Below, in pieces: positions 35,751 through 45,308 of a stretch of 64,000 nucleotides of DNA; positions within the stretch are counted from its first letter, which is position 1; each line of letters starts with the position of its first letter. The translations under genes were made by a program, and so were the position numbers. This DNA comes from Bacteroidia bacterium. Lineage in GTDB: Bacteria > Bacteroidota > Bacteroidia > Bacteroidales > CAJPTX01. The DNA lies in NCBI GenBank assembly GCA_905373475.1, contig CAJPTC010000008.1:1-64000 (forward strand), in the 5' to 3' direction. Below the pieces are notes generated by a model. It was not told the origin of the DNA. It made no database searches and saw only the letters and a list, made by a program, of their open reading frames with translations.

Positions 35751-37241
35751 CTACCAACCAGGATTCTGCTTCAGCGCAGGATTGCAGATGATATCGTGGT
35801 GCGGAATGGGCCATATAAATTTCGGATCGTTGTTTGGGCGATCCAACGCTATATACGACTCACTGGGTAGAACACTCAAGAACTCCTCATCTTGCGGATC
35901 GTGACGACGGCAAGGCAGCTCCCAACGACGAAGGTCAAACAAACGGAAGCCTTCAAAAGCCAACTCCCGTGTACGCTCTGCACGGATTGCATCGCGCAAA
36001 GCATCTGATGTTAAAGTAACTGCTGTAAGACCACGACTCCCGCGCAAAGCATTCAAGTAGGACAACGCCACTGCTTCCTGTCCTGACTCCATGGCAGCCT
36101 CAGCGGCAATTATATACTGTTCGGCAATGCGGAAAGGCTTAGGAAGATGACGATAGTTCAATCTCCCGTCTTGGTCAAAAATCCGATTCCCAGGGAATTT
36201 ATTCACCGCCCATGCCTTAGTAGCATAGGGCACATCGTCCACATTCAAAAGCTGCTCATTTGTGAAATAAACACTTTTGCGCCAGTCACTGTCCTCGTAC
36301 AAATCAATCACCCACTTTGAAGGAAGCCAGTCGGGTTGCATTATCAAACCACGCTCACGTTTGCGCGCCAACAAAGGGTACATGCTCTGTGTGAGCTCAT
36401 TCCCCGCATAATCGCCGTAGAGCATCATAATACTCTCATCCATCGGGCGATCTTCGTGCCAATAGCGCTCTACATCCGTAGCCGAGGCTAACAACGAATA
36501 CTTGCCGAGGCTTATCAAATCATTAGCCGCCTCCAGCGCCGTAGCATAATCTTTCATGGTTAGTGCCACACGTGCCTTCAGCGCTTTTACCACATCGCGC
36601 GTTACTTCGTCAGAACTTGCTACACCTTCCTTCTTAGAAAGGAATCTGCGTGCTGCCTCCAGATCCTCTAGAATATGGTCAAAAATCTCCTTTTGGCTTG
36701 CGCGCGGCGTTTGCGCATTGAGATTAAGCTGCCCTACCCACGGTACACAGAGTTCATCTGGATTGTAGGGACGAGACCAACGCAGCGCCAACTCGTGATA
36801 GCAATATGCTCGGAAAAAATGTGCTGCCCCTTTGGCAATCGTCACAGTATCCGCCTCTCCCGCAGTTTTAGGCTTGTAGCTCTCTACTTTATCTAGGAAG
36901 AAGTTTACATTCCGAATTGTAGCATAGTAAGCCAGATAGACATCTCCCACTGAGGCTTCGGAAGCATGAAAATCATTCCAACGATGCGTATAGTGCCTAT
37001 TTCCAAACGTTTTTGTGGCATTCAGCATATCGGCTTGGTACTCCTGCAATAGCGTGAAATTGCCGTACTGTAGTGTGCGGAAATAGGAATAGAAACCATA
37101 GTACCACGACAACAGATCGCGCTTGTTTTCTAACGAACGTTCTTTTACAATAGCTTGCGGTGGCTCGAGATCTTTCGTACAAGACCATAGCGAAAACACA
37201 CTCAAAGACACCAAAAGGAACAATATATAGCGTTTCATCAT
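35751..37241 (-). CDS. SusD/RagB-family outer-membrane lipoprotein
   Basis: Surface lipoprotein that captures nutrients and passes them to the SusC partner. Residues 1-21 form a lipoprotein signal peptide with C21 as the acylated cysteine (SLWSC). Helical SusD features follow, including AHFFRAYCYHELALRW and RTRELAFEGFRLFDLRRWE, the standard C-terminal SusD motif. Length 496. It lies 15 bases after the SusC-type gene. Absence of sugar-degrading enzymes nearby and the organism type suggest peptide uptake (RagAB-like), but the ligand cannot be read from the sequence. Confidence 0.93.
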   Translation of the reverse strand: MMKRYILFLLVSLSVFSLWSCTKDLEPPQAIVKERSLENKRDLLSWYYGFYSYFRTLQYGNFTLLQEYQADMLNATKTFGNRHYTHRWNDFHASEASVGDVYLAYYATIRNVNFFLDKVESYKPKTAGEADTVTIAKGAAHFFRAYCYHELALRWSRPYNPDELCVPWVGQLNLNAQTPRASQKEIFDHILEDLEAARRFLSKKEGVASSDEVTRDVVKALKARVALTMKDYATALEAANDLISLGKYSLLASATDVERYWHEDRPMDESIMMLYGDYAGNELTQSMYPLLARKRERGLIMQPDWLPSKWVIDLYEDSDWRKSVYFTNEQLLNVDDVPYATKAWAVNKFPGNRIFDQDGRLNYRHLPKPFRIAEQYIIAAEAAMESGQEAVALSYLNALRGSRGLTAVTLTSDALRDAIRAERTRELAFEGFRLFDLRRWELPCRRHDPQDEEFLSVLPSESYIALDRPNNDPKFIWPIPHHDIICNPALKQNPGW

Positions 37242-37256
37242 TATCTCCTCCTACTC

Positions 37257-40235
37257 CTAGAACTTTAATTCTACCCCTACTGCAAACTGACGTGTACTCG
37301 GGTTAGCTCCCAAAGAAGTATTGATTGGGAGCTCGGGATCTGGACCACGAAAACTCGTAAAAGTCAACAAATTACGCCCTGTTACGTAGAGCTTGCCCGA
37401 GGAGAAAAAGCGTGTACGTGCCATCCATTCTTTCGGGAAAACATAACCAATTGTCAAATTCTTCCAGCGTAAGAACGAGGCATCTTCCAAGAAACGATCG
37501 TCCGCCTGCGTCCACGAATATTGCGTTGACGGGAAATCGGCTATATCACCTGGCTGCTTCCAATATTTTTTGGTCAGCACTTCGCGCGATAGATTCTGTA
37601 ACTCGTGCGCAATAGGGTCGGTCAGCCACATACGGTCATTATTAAACATCCACTTCCCAAGCTCAAAATTGAAATCGCACTGAACGTAGAATCCCATCAA
37701 ATCGGCGTTGAAACCAAAACCTCCCTTCATAGGCGCATTCACAGGTTTGCCCGTCAATTGTTCCAAACTGCTCTTAAAGTCGGAGGTTACTTGATTCGGA
37801 TTCGTCTGCGTAGCGCTCAAATCATTCTCATCGGGAAGATACCATTGAGGTTTCCCATCATCTGGGTTTACACGGTAAAAACGCGGGAAACAGAATTCAA
37901 CAGGATGCCCCTTAGCATAAGCAACCCCCGAACCTGGAATTACCCAATAGTTGCGTCCCCCGAAAAGCTCCTCTATGCGTTGACGGTTGTAGTTGAAAGT
38001 GATGTAGGGCGTAATATTATTCCCCTTTGCATCGTGCCAAACAACTGCGTCTAACCGAATATCAATCCCCGTATTGGAGAGTGTACCCACATTCGAGAAG
38101 AGTTCTCTAAAGCCTGTTGTATAGGGAACAGGTTTATCAAGATACATGCTACTGGTCAGACGACGGTAGAAGGAGATATCGCCGCGCAGAAAGTCAAAAA
38201 TTCCGAACGCAACCCCCGCGGTCATCTTCAACTGCTTTTCCCACGTAAGATCTGGGTTACCCGCAGTTCCTATCGTGAATGTCTGATTACCCTTATACGG
38301 AGTAAAAGTTTGTACTAACGACTGGTGCAGATAGTTCTCCTTCCAATCTAGGTCGGGGTAAGAGGAGTTACCACTAGTCCCAATGCTAAATTTCACATCC
38401 AAACGGTCAAGCCAACGGACTGTCTGTAAAACTCGTTCGTGCTTAGCCTTCCACATTCCACCCACAGACCAGAAAATCGCGTTGCGGTTATCGCGACCAA
38501 AACGAGAAGAAGCATCGTTACGCAACGAAGCATCTACAAAATAACGGCTATCGTAGTCGTATTCCAAGCGCCCAAAGAAGGAGTTGTACCAGTTTTCGTA
38601 CCAACTACTCGAGCCGCGGAAAGTCTTAGCATTATCCAAAAGGAGGAGACGGTCGTCCGACATCCGAGTGCCACTCACAAATAGGGTCTTCGTATACCCA
38701 TAAATATATTCGTGCCCTAACAGTGGGGTTATATGGTGTTTCTCTCTCCAAGTCATACGATACTCGGCAGTAGTCGTAATTGTAGAAAGTGTTGAGGCAC
38801 GCTCTGTTTCACTGCCTCGCCCCGCTCCATCGCCTGCAAAACTGGGCAAAAGGCGCGAATAGAAATGATAAGCATTGGCTTCAACCCCTGCCTGCGTTTT
38901 AACCGTTAAACCTTGCAAAGGCTCTATCGATACATAGCCCGATGCTGTCAGACTCGGGCTCGTATACCAGTTAATGCGCATCTTATCTATATAGCTACGA
39001 CTATACATATTCGTGCCTGGTATCTTCTGCCCTTCTATCTCGTTTCCATTTGCATCATACGGCGATAGGTAGGGGCGTATAGAACTTACCAAACCCACAT
39101 CCGATGTACGCCCATCTTGGTTCGTATGCGTCTCGGCATAGTTCAAGCCCGTATTAGCGCCCATCCGAAGCCAACTCTTCATCTTCGTGTTAACATTGAT
39201 ACGGGCGTTATAGCGATTGTAAGATGACCCTTGGCGCAACCCTTGCGAATAGTAATATCCGCCCGATACATAATATGAGGTAGCACCACTCATCCCTTGG
39301 AACGATATATCTGCCGTATGCGTAGGTGTATACTGGTTGTATACATATTTCCACCACTCAAAAGTATTGTCGCCATACGTATTGCGCAATGATTGCACCT
39401 GTGCATCAGTCAGACGCCCAATCTCTTTCTGAAAATTGTAATACTCGGGGGTAGAGAGATGATCTTCATAGAACTTATCGGAAGCCAGCATACTCACCCC
39501 ATATGAAGCACGCAAATTCACGTTACCACTCTCCTCTGTCGAGCGCCCTTGTTTGGTAGTAATGTAAACCACCCCATTGGCAGCACGCGAACCATAGATA
39601 GACGTAGCCGATGCATCTGTAAGCACGTCAACACGCTCAAAATCATTGGAATTGAGACCTGCGATACTGTTAACAGGAATCCCATCTACTACGTACAACG
39701 GCTCCGTATTCCCTTTCAAAGAACCAGCACCATGCAGCGTAAGCGAAGCTCTTGCCGAGGGTTCACCACCCATCGTCAATACCGAAAGTCCTGCCACTTG
39801 CCCCGCCAGAGCATCTAATGCATTTGCCGTGGGACGTTCTTGCAACTTCTTTTGATCTACACTGGCTAATTTACCAACGGTCGAACTTATTTTGCGCCCC
39901 GTACCATAACCCACTACAACCACTTGGTCTATCTCCTCATTCGCGGTTTGCATCACTACGTTAATCGTGGTTTGTTCGCCTACACGTATCTCCTGCGTCT
40001 CATAGCCCGTATAGGCAAAAACGAGTACCGTCTCTGCACTAGGAACTGTTATTGAGTACTTACCATCGAGATCGGTCACTACGCCCCGTTGCGTCCCCTT
40101 AATCTGTATTGCCAACTGAGGCAAAGGCTGACCATCGTCTGCCGCCGTGACTACCCCTGTTACACTCCGCTGCTGTGCATACGCAACAACGGTTAGAAAC
40201 AGGGCAACGAAACACGTCAAAATCTTCTTCGTCAT
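37257..40235 (-). CDS. SusC/RagA-family TonB-dependent outer-membrane transporter
   Basis: A 22-stranded barrel transporter powered by TonB. From ATG 40235 the order is signal peptide (to VVAYAQQ), carboxypeptidase-regulatory domain (SVTGVVTAADDGQPLPQ), plug domain with the SusC signature (GYGTGRKISSTVG, then LYVVDGIPVNSI), and the barrel, ending in VGVELKF with terminal phenylalanine. Length about 992. The frame can be opened 14 residues further upstream, but those residues precede the signal peptide. It forms one operon with the SusD gene; the beta-propeller SpoIIE sensor gene is the next gene upstream. Confidence 0.94.
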   Translation of the reverse strand: MTKKILTCFVALFLTVVAYAQQRSVTGVVTAADDGQPLPQLAIQIKGTQRGVVTDLDGKYSITVPSAETVLVFAYTGYETQEIRVGEQTTINVVMQTANEEIDQVVVVGYGTGRKISSTVGKLASVDQKKLQERPTANALDALAGQVAGLSVLTMGGEPSARASLTLHGAGSLKGNTEPLYVVDGIPVNSIAGLNSNDFERVDVLTDASATSIYGSRAANGVVYITTKQGRSTEESGNVNLRASYGVSMLASDKFYEDHLSTPEYYNFQKEIGRLTDAQVQSLRNTYGDNTFEWWKYVYNQYTPTHTADISFQGMSGATSYYVSGGYYYSQGLRQGSSYNRYNARINVNTKMKSWLRMGANTGLNYAETHTNQDGRTSDVGLVSSIRPYLSPYDANGNEIEGQKIPGTNMYSRSYIDKMRINWYTSPSLTASGYVSIEPLQGLTVKTQAGVEANAYHFYSRLLPSFAGDGAGRGSETERASTLSTITTTAEYRMTWREKHHITPLLGHEYIYGYTKTLFVSGTRMSDDRLLLLDNAKTFRGSSSWYENWYNSFFGRLEYDYDSRYFVDASLRNDASSRFGRDNRNAIFWSVGGMWKAKHERVLQTVRWLDRLDVKFSIGTSGNSSYPDLDWKENYLHQSLVQTFTPYKGNQTFTIGTAGNPDLTWEKQLKMTAGVAFGIFDFLRGDISFYRRLTSSMYLDKPVPYTTGFRELFSNVGTLSNTGIDIRLDAVVWHDAKGNNITPYITFNYNRQRIEELFGGRNYWVIPGSGVAYAKGHPVEFCFPRFYRVNPDDGKPQWYLPDENDLSATQTNPNQVTSDFKSSLEQLTGKPVNAPMKGGFGFNADLMGFYVQCDFNFELGKWMFNNDRMWLTDPIAHELQNLSREVLTKKYWKQPGDIADFPSTQYSWTQADDRFLEDASFLRWKNLTIGYVFPKEWMARTRFFSSGKLYVTGRNLLTFTSFRGPDPELPINTSLGANPSTRQFAVGVELKF

Positions 40236-40431
40236 GTATATCGTATATTTTGTACTTTTTTGACCTAACACTTTCACAAGTTTGGGCGCAGCAAACCACG
40301 CCCCTAGAGATTACAATCCAGAATTTTTACCGACAGCCCTCAAAAGAGAGAAAACCCTATTTAAAAGCGTTCCCTCTCGCATACCTTGGAGCAAAATTTG
40401 TCTTGCTCCCATAGCACTATCTAACTGTCGC

Positions 40432-43400
40432 TTAATGTATCCGCAGACCGAAGACAATCACATCGTCTGTACGACTCCCCTGCCCCTGCCACTCAAGAAG
40501 GGTCTTACTCAGAATATCGTACTGTTCTGCCATATCCTTTTCGGCGATTTTTGCTAACAGCTCCTTGAAATTCTTTATCATGAACTTCCGATTCTGTGGC
40601 CCGCCGAACTGGTCTACATACCCATCGGAGAAGGTATAAAGCACATCGCCTGGCTCCAGATCTACCTCAACGCGCGAGAACGGAGTTTCTCCCTTAAGGT
40701 ATATCGCAATAGGCATCTTGTCGGCTTTGTACTGTATTACTTCGCCCTTCCGAATAATAATCAGCGGATTATTTGCACCCGAGAACTCAAGCTTTCGGTT
40801 CTTCTCATCCAAAATGTAGAGTGCAATATCCATCCCATCCTTGTTAGAACCTATCTGGTCTGTCTGTTTCAAGCTTTCTATCACAGCCGCACGCAACCGA
40901 TTTAATACCTCGTCGGTGTGTACCTCGTCTAACGAATCGACAACTTGATGCAAGAAGGTAGCCCCCAGCATACTCATAAATCCGCCAGGCACACCATGCC
41001 CCGTACAATCGGCAATGGCACAGATTTTCTTCCCATTTAGTTCACGCATCCAGTAGAAGTCGCCACTCACTACATCGCGCGGGAAGAACAGTAGGAACGA
41101 ATCATTGAAGAGCTCTCGTACTGTCTCCATCGTAGGTAGCACAGCACGTTGTATTTTGCTCGCATAGTTAATACTATTCAGAATCTCTTTATTCTGCCCC
41201 TCAATACGCTCCTTTTGCGCCACGACCTCAGCAGTACGCTCGTTTACAAGAATCTGCAAGCGTTTCTTTTCAGCAAGTACTCGGCGAGTATTTAGCACAA
41301 CAATACCCCAGACTAAGAGACAGAGCAGAATGAAATAGAAGATGTACGCCCAAATCGTACGATAAAACGGCGGATCTACCGTAAAACGATACGAGGCAAT
41401 ATTCGATTCTACTCCGTAAAGATTCCTCGCACGCACCTGAAACTCATAACTCCCTGGTGAGATGTTCATATAACGGATCTCGGGTTGAGCTTCCCACTTT
41501 GTCCAATCGTCGCCACTATTCCGCAGACGATAGCTATATAGCATCCCCTCTCCCTCAAAGAAATCCGTCCCCACTTCAAATGCAATAGAGTTCTCACGAT
41601 AGGGTAAATGCAACTCTCTTTCTTCAGTCTGTTCAGTCAATACACGGTACACAGAATCAATCAGTGTATAGTGCGTACCGCCAAAGAGAATCGAATCTGC
41701 ACGGATAGCATGTACCTTGCGCACAAAGCTTCTGAAAGGATGTTCGTAGTCTCGATTCTGCGAGAGGTCAAAATTGTAGAGACTCGCACCGTAAGTAAAC
41801 CAGATACTCTTGTCGTCATCCCAATAGATTTTGTCGCACCACTGATGCGGTAAGCGGGCATACGGCTTGGTATCTTCGCCCGAGAGATTGCCTTTGGCAT
41901 CGAGCAAACTCATCGCAATGTAATACTCCTGCGTCTCTGCATTGAGACGCTGCGCCACAACTCTATTCCGCATCCCTGCTACACGCGAGAGGTATTGCGG
42001 CTTACTATCGGCATCTACGCGCAAAAGGGTATCACGCTGCCAATCATAAGCCATAAGCCCATGTTCTGTACCTATGTAAGTCTTCTCGTTTAGGAAAAAG
42101 ACCTCGTTATTCACCATAGTCGGCAAACCACAGTGTTCGTCAATATGGCGAAGGTCTGAAGCCTCGCCGCCTCGTAGCTTTAAAACATAGACTCCATTGG
42201 TTAAAGTACCTATCCACAGATTGTTATCGAAATCGCAAACAAGCGAACGCACTTCATCATTTATCTCATTCTGAAAAAGCTGCGTACGTGTCCAAGTTCC
42301 ATTATCTTTTTGATACAAACGCACAACCCCCGACGGTGTCCCTACGTAGAGCGTACGTGCATCGTCTCGCGTATCGCACAGCACAAAGCCCCCAAACTGT
42401 TGGTCGTGATCGCTATAAGAAAAGACCGAAACTCTATTATCCTTTATGCTATAAAGCGTGTTCATCCCCAAACCGAGGAGTATTCTACGTCCAGAGATAG
42501 GATCATAGTATGGATGAAGATCCCAAACGGGTTGATTTGCTCCTGCAAGCGAAACAAACTGCCATACCCCTTCCCTGTATTCAAGACGTTGTACCCCCGA
42601 CATCGTACCTATGTACAATGCACCGTCAAAGCGTTGTACATCCAGCACTGCACCGCTCACACCATTTGTTTCATCAAACTTACGTATAGCAGACTGCTGT
42701 TCGATTTTCGTTATCCCATTATTTTGCGATAACCACAAAGAGCCGTCGGTTGTATGCAGATGATCCATCGCAAACGGATCGGTAAGCCCACTAGACACAC
42801 CAGCCGTATAAACGACACCACCTTTACGGTTCAACTCTACGTAAGCTATGTCTTCCGAGAAGATGAAACCTACCCCGATATTGCCATTCGGGCAAAGTCG
42901 CAACGAATAGGGTACTGCTTCCTCCTCGCGCAACCTTTGGATTACTACGCCGCCCCAGTTTTGTGGCAAAGCGTCTACTTGCCCTGTATTACGCGAGAGT
43001 ATGTAAAACGTACATTTATTGGTAGCTAATAGCACAGAATCTGTGCCCAGCGGTATCATCCCATAAATTTGGCGCTCGGGGATTTCCTCGGAAAAGCGCA
43101 TTACAAGCGGCGAAAAATCGCGTCCTGCAAAGCGAAAAACTGTGTCAGAGAAAGTGGATACTGCCACCTCGTCGTCCCACTGAAAGGAAAGGAAGGCATG
43201 CACAGTAGGAAAACGGAACGTTTGAAGTTTACGCTCACTTTCGTTGTAGGCAAATAGGTAGGAAGTAGTACAAAAATAGACGGTATTGCCTATCGTATAG
43301 GTTTTATAGACATCGCTAAACGAGGGCATATTCTCACCAAGCAAACTGGTAAGGGAATGATAGGTCAATTTACCGTTTTTATCGGGCAAAAGCCGACCGA

Positions 43401-43734
43401 AATCGCCTACAAGCCCTACATAAACCACCCCCGACTCGCCCACAGACAACGAACGAACAATCCGATTTTCGGTCACAGCAATTCGACGCCATCTCTCTCC
43501 GTCGTACTCTAGTACTCCGCCTTCATTGTTCCCAACGTATAAAAGTCCACGCTGATCCTGTACAATAGCCCAGTTCTGCTCACTCCCCTTGTATTCCTGC
43601 GACTTAAACCAACGGAACAACAAATTGCCATGCTCACGCCGCTCTGCTCCCGAGACAGAGGAACTCCAGAGGGTGAGAAACAAAAAGTACAGCCCCAAAG
43701 CCAGTACTTTACCAAAACGCTTTTTCAACAACAT
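40432..43734 (-). CDS. transmembrane sensor: beta-propeller, Y_Y_Y domain, SpoIIE phosphatase
   Basis: A 1,100-residue one-protein signalling chain. After a signal peptide (MLLKKRFGKVLALGLYFLF) comes a long periplasmic beta-propeller of two-component-regulator repeats (GLLYVGNNEGGVLEYDGERW, LWIGTLTNGVYVL), a Y_Y_Y domain (YRLRNSGDDWTKWE, SPGSYEFQVRARN), one transmembrane helix (IFYFILLCLLVWGIVVL), a coiled coil, and a C-terminal SpoIIE/PP2C phosphatase with metal-binding VVSGDFYW and ADCTGHGVPGGF. Hybrid two-component sensors have the same periplasmic part joined to a histidine kinase instead. The target is probably a phosphorylated anti-sigma antagonist, not seen here. An ATG at 43782 is an alternative start. 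Confidence 0.88.
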   Translation of the reverse strand: MLLKKRFGKVLALGLYFLFLTLWSSSVSGAERREHGNLLFRWFKSQEYKGSEQNWAIVQDQRGLLYVGNNEGGVLEYDGERWRRIAVTENRIVRSLSVGESGVVYVGLVGDFGRLLPDKNGKLTYHSLTSLLGENMPSFSDVYKTYTIGNTVYFCTTSYLFAYNESERKLQTFRFPTVHAFLSFQWDDEVAVSTFSDTVFRFAGRDFSPLVMRFSEEIPERQIYGMIPLGTDSVLLATNKCTFYILSRNTGQVDALPQNWGGVVIQRLREEEAVPYSLRLCPNGNIGVGFIFSEDIAYVELNRKGGVVYTAGVSSGLTDPFAMDHLHTTDGSLWLSQNNGITKIEQQSAIRKFDETNGVSGAVLDVQRFDGALYIGTMSGVQRLEYREGVWQFVSLAGANQPVWDLHPYYDPISGRRILLGLGMNTLYSIKDNRVSVFSYSDHDQQFGGFVLCDTRDDARTLYVGTPSGVVRLYQKDNGTWTRTQLFQNEINDEVRSLVCDFDNNLWIGTLTNGVYVLKLRGGEASDLRHIDEHCGLPTMVNNEVFFLNEKTYIGTEHGLMAYDWQRDTLLRVDADSKPQYLSRVAGMRNRVVAQRLNAETQEYYIAMSLLDAKGNLSGEDTKPYARLPHQWCDKIYWDDDKSIWFTYGASLYNFDLSQNRDYEHPFRSFVRKVHAIRADSILFGGTHYTLIDSVYRVLTEQTEERELHLPYRENSIAFEVGTDFFEGEGMLYSYRLRNSGDDWTKWEAQPEIRYMNISPGSYEFQVRARNLYGVESNIASYRFTVDPPFYRTIWAYIFYFILLCLLVWGIVVLNTRRVLAEKKRLQILVNERTAEVVAQKERIEGQNKEILNSINYASKIQRAVLPTMETVRELFNDSFLLFFPRDVVSGDFYWMRELNGKKICAIADCTGHGVPGGFMSMLGATFLHQVVDSLDEVHTDEVLNRLRAAVIESLKQTDQIGSNKDGMDIALYILDEKNRKLEFSGANNPLIIIRKGEVIQYKADKMPIAIYLKGETPFSRVEVDLEPGDVLYTFSDGYVDQFGGPQNRKFMIKNFKELLAKIAEKDMAEQYDILSKTLLEWQGQGSRTDDVIVFGLRIH

Positions 43735-43788
43735 AACCACCCGACCGTAATGCAGTAGTAGTTTCCTACTGCCCAATTCCATAATGCC

Positions 43789-45264
43789 TTAACGATACAG
43801 CTGTAGAACGCCCTTATATTCTTTACCCGAGAACTCTACACCATCCCATCCCACAGCACGAATTATATAGAAATACGTTCCAACGGCTAACGGTTCCCCC
43901 TTTCCATTTTTCCGACCATTCCAACCTTCCCACTTACGAATATCACCTTTATATTCGTAAACCAAGCTGCCATTCCTGTTCATTATATGCACCTCGAAGC
44001 TCTTCAAGGACTTCGCGTTCTTGGCTTTTTCAATGATCTGGAATACATCATTGATACCATCGCCATTCGGAGAAAAGACGTTGGGAATGGCATTCTTTGC
44101 TAGAAGCGCCGAATCTACTTTAACGTTAATACGTACCGTGTCCTGACATCCCGACTGTTCGTTGACTGCACGCAACTCCACGCGGTACAATCCTGCTGTA
44201 AACAACTCCGAACTGGGGCGAACCTCCTCAGAAGTTCCAGCTCCTGTCATCTGATAAAACAGCGTATCCTGCCTACCGCGACGTACTGCACGCAAATCGT
44301 TACGAACAGACCAGTGTAATTGCGTAGCATTCTCCGATTCATTCTTCATCCGCATAAAGAACGGACACTCGCCCTCTGGCGTTTCACCGCCATCTTGCCA
44401 TTGTTCTGTGAGCCCGTCTAGATCTTTGTTTATTTCAATCTTCATCTTCGCCTTAACGGCAACGGGAACTAATTCGGGGGTTGATGCTGTAAACTTCTTT
44501 CCAGTACTGCTCTCAATCTCCACCTTATAGCCTATTTTTTCATACGGAGGTGGCGTTATGGGACGCGGCGCGATACCATAAACCTCAACTGGTGCACCTT
44601 GCAGATTGAACCAATTTACCGTCTTGAAATAGGATGCACCAAAGTCCTGAATTTGGCTAACATCCTCTACCGTAAGGTCATAATAGAGAAACTTATCATA
44701 ACGAATAGCATCCGCATCATAGTTAAAAACAGGTGCTAAGGTTAACCCATCGCATTTGCTTATAGAGCGTAATTCGCTAAGCGCAATATCATCGTAAAAG
44801 ACCCAAAGCGTACGCGTTAGCGTAACGCCACCGACTTTACTTTGCAGCTGGTAGCCGCCACTCTGGTTAATCACGAAATCATGCTCAGCCGCCGATACAG
44901 TTTTTACAGTCTTAAACTCCTTTGCCCAACCATCGGTTTCAAAGTGCGCTAACGTTAAATCGGAAACCAGTCCGTCAGCTCGTTTCGCTTTCAGATGCAA
45001 AGCTGTGCCAGGGGCAAGAAAACTTACGTAAATCTTATCTCGCTGCCCATCAGACCATACGTAGCGCGTCTCGCCCGTATAGTTGGGGCTGTCTAGATAA
45101 AAAGAAAGCGCCTCAGTTTGTGCAAAAACAACACGCACAGGCAGAAAAAAGAGTAACAACAATGCCACATAAACGACTCCCGTGCCAAGCAGATGAAAAG
45201 GACTTCTCTTTTCCCGCTTATGTGCACACCCCCTATATTCTCTTATCTGTTCTTTTTCCCCCAT
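43789..45264 (-). CDS. T9SS-exported protein with type B C-terminal domain
   Basis: Secreted protein of 492 residues. After a basic N-terminus, a hydrophobic signal segment (VVYVALLLLFFLPVRVVFA) is followed by Ig- or PKD-like beta-rich regions. The last 90 residues form a gliding-motility-type (CHU_C, type B) T9SS domain: NVFSPNGDGINDVF, SFEVHIMNRNGSLVYEY, WNGRKNGKGEPLAVGTYFY and GVLQLYR. Type B domains often stay on the secreted protein and use PorP/SprF-type partners. A TTG opens the frame; ATG 45264 is preferred. The gene sits between OstA-like and sensor-phosphatase genes. Confidence 0.87.
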   Translation of the reverse strand: MGEKEQIREYRGCAHKREKRSPFHLLGTGVVYVALLLLFFLPVRVVFAQTEALSFYLDSPNYTGETRYVWSDGQRDKIYVSFLAPGTALHLKAKRADGLVSDLTLAHFETDGWAKEFKTVKTVSAAEHDFVINQSGGYQLQSKVGGVTLTRTLWVFYDDIALSELRSISKCDGLTLAPVFNYDADAIRYDKFLYYDLTVEDVSQIQDFGASYFKTVNWFNLQGAPVEVYGIAPRPITPPPYEKIGYKVEIESSTGKKFTASTPELVPVAVKAKMKIEINKDLDGLTEQWQDGGETPEGECPFFMRMKNESENATQLHWSVRNDLRAVRRGRQDTLFYQMTGAGTSEEVRPSSELFTAGLYRVELRAVNEQSGCQDTVRINVKVDSALLAKNAIPNVFSPNGDGINDVFQIIEKAKNAKSLKSFEVHIMNRNGSLVYEYKGDIRKWEGWNGRKNGKGEPLAVGTYFYIIRAVGWDGVEFSGKEYKGVLQLYR

Positions 45265-45308
45265 TCCCAAAACATTTTAACACCCAAGCCTCTATCTTGG
45301 CAAGCTAC

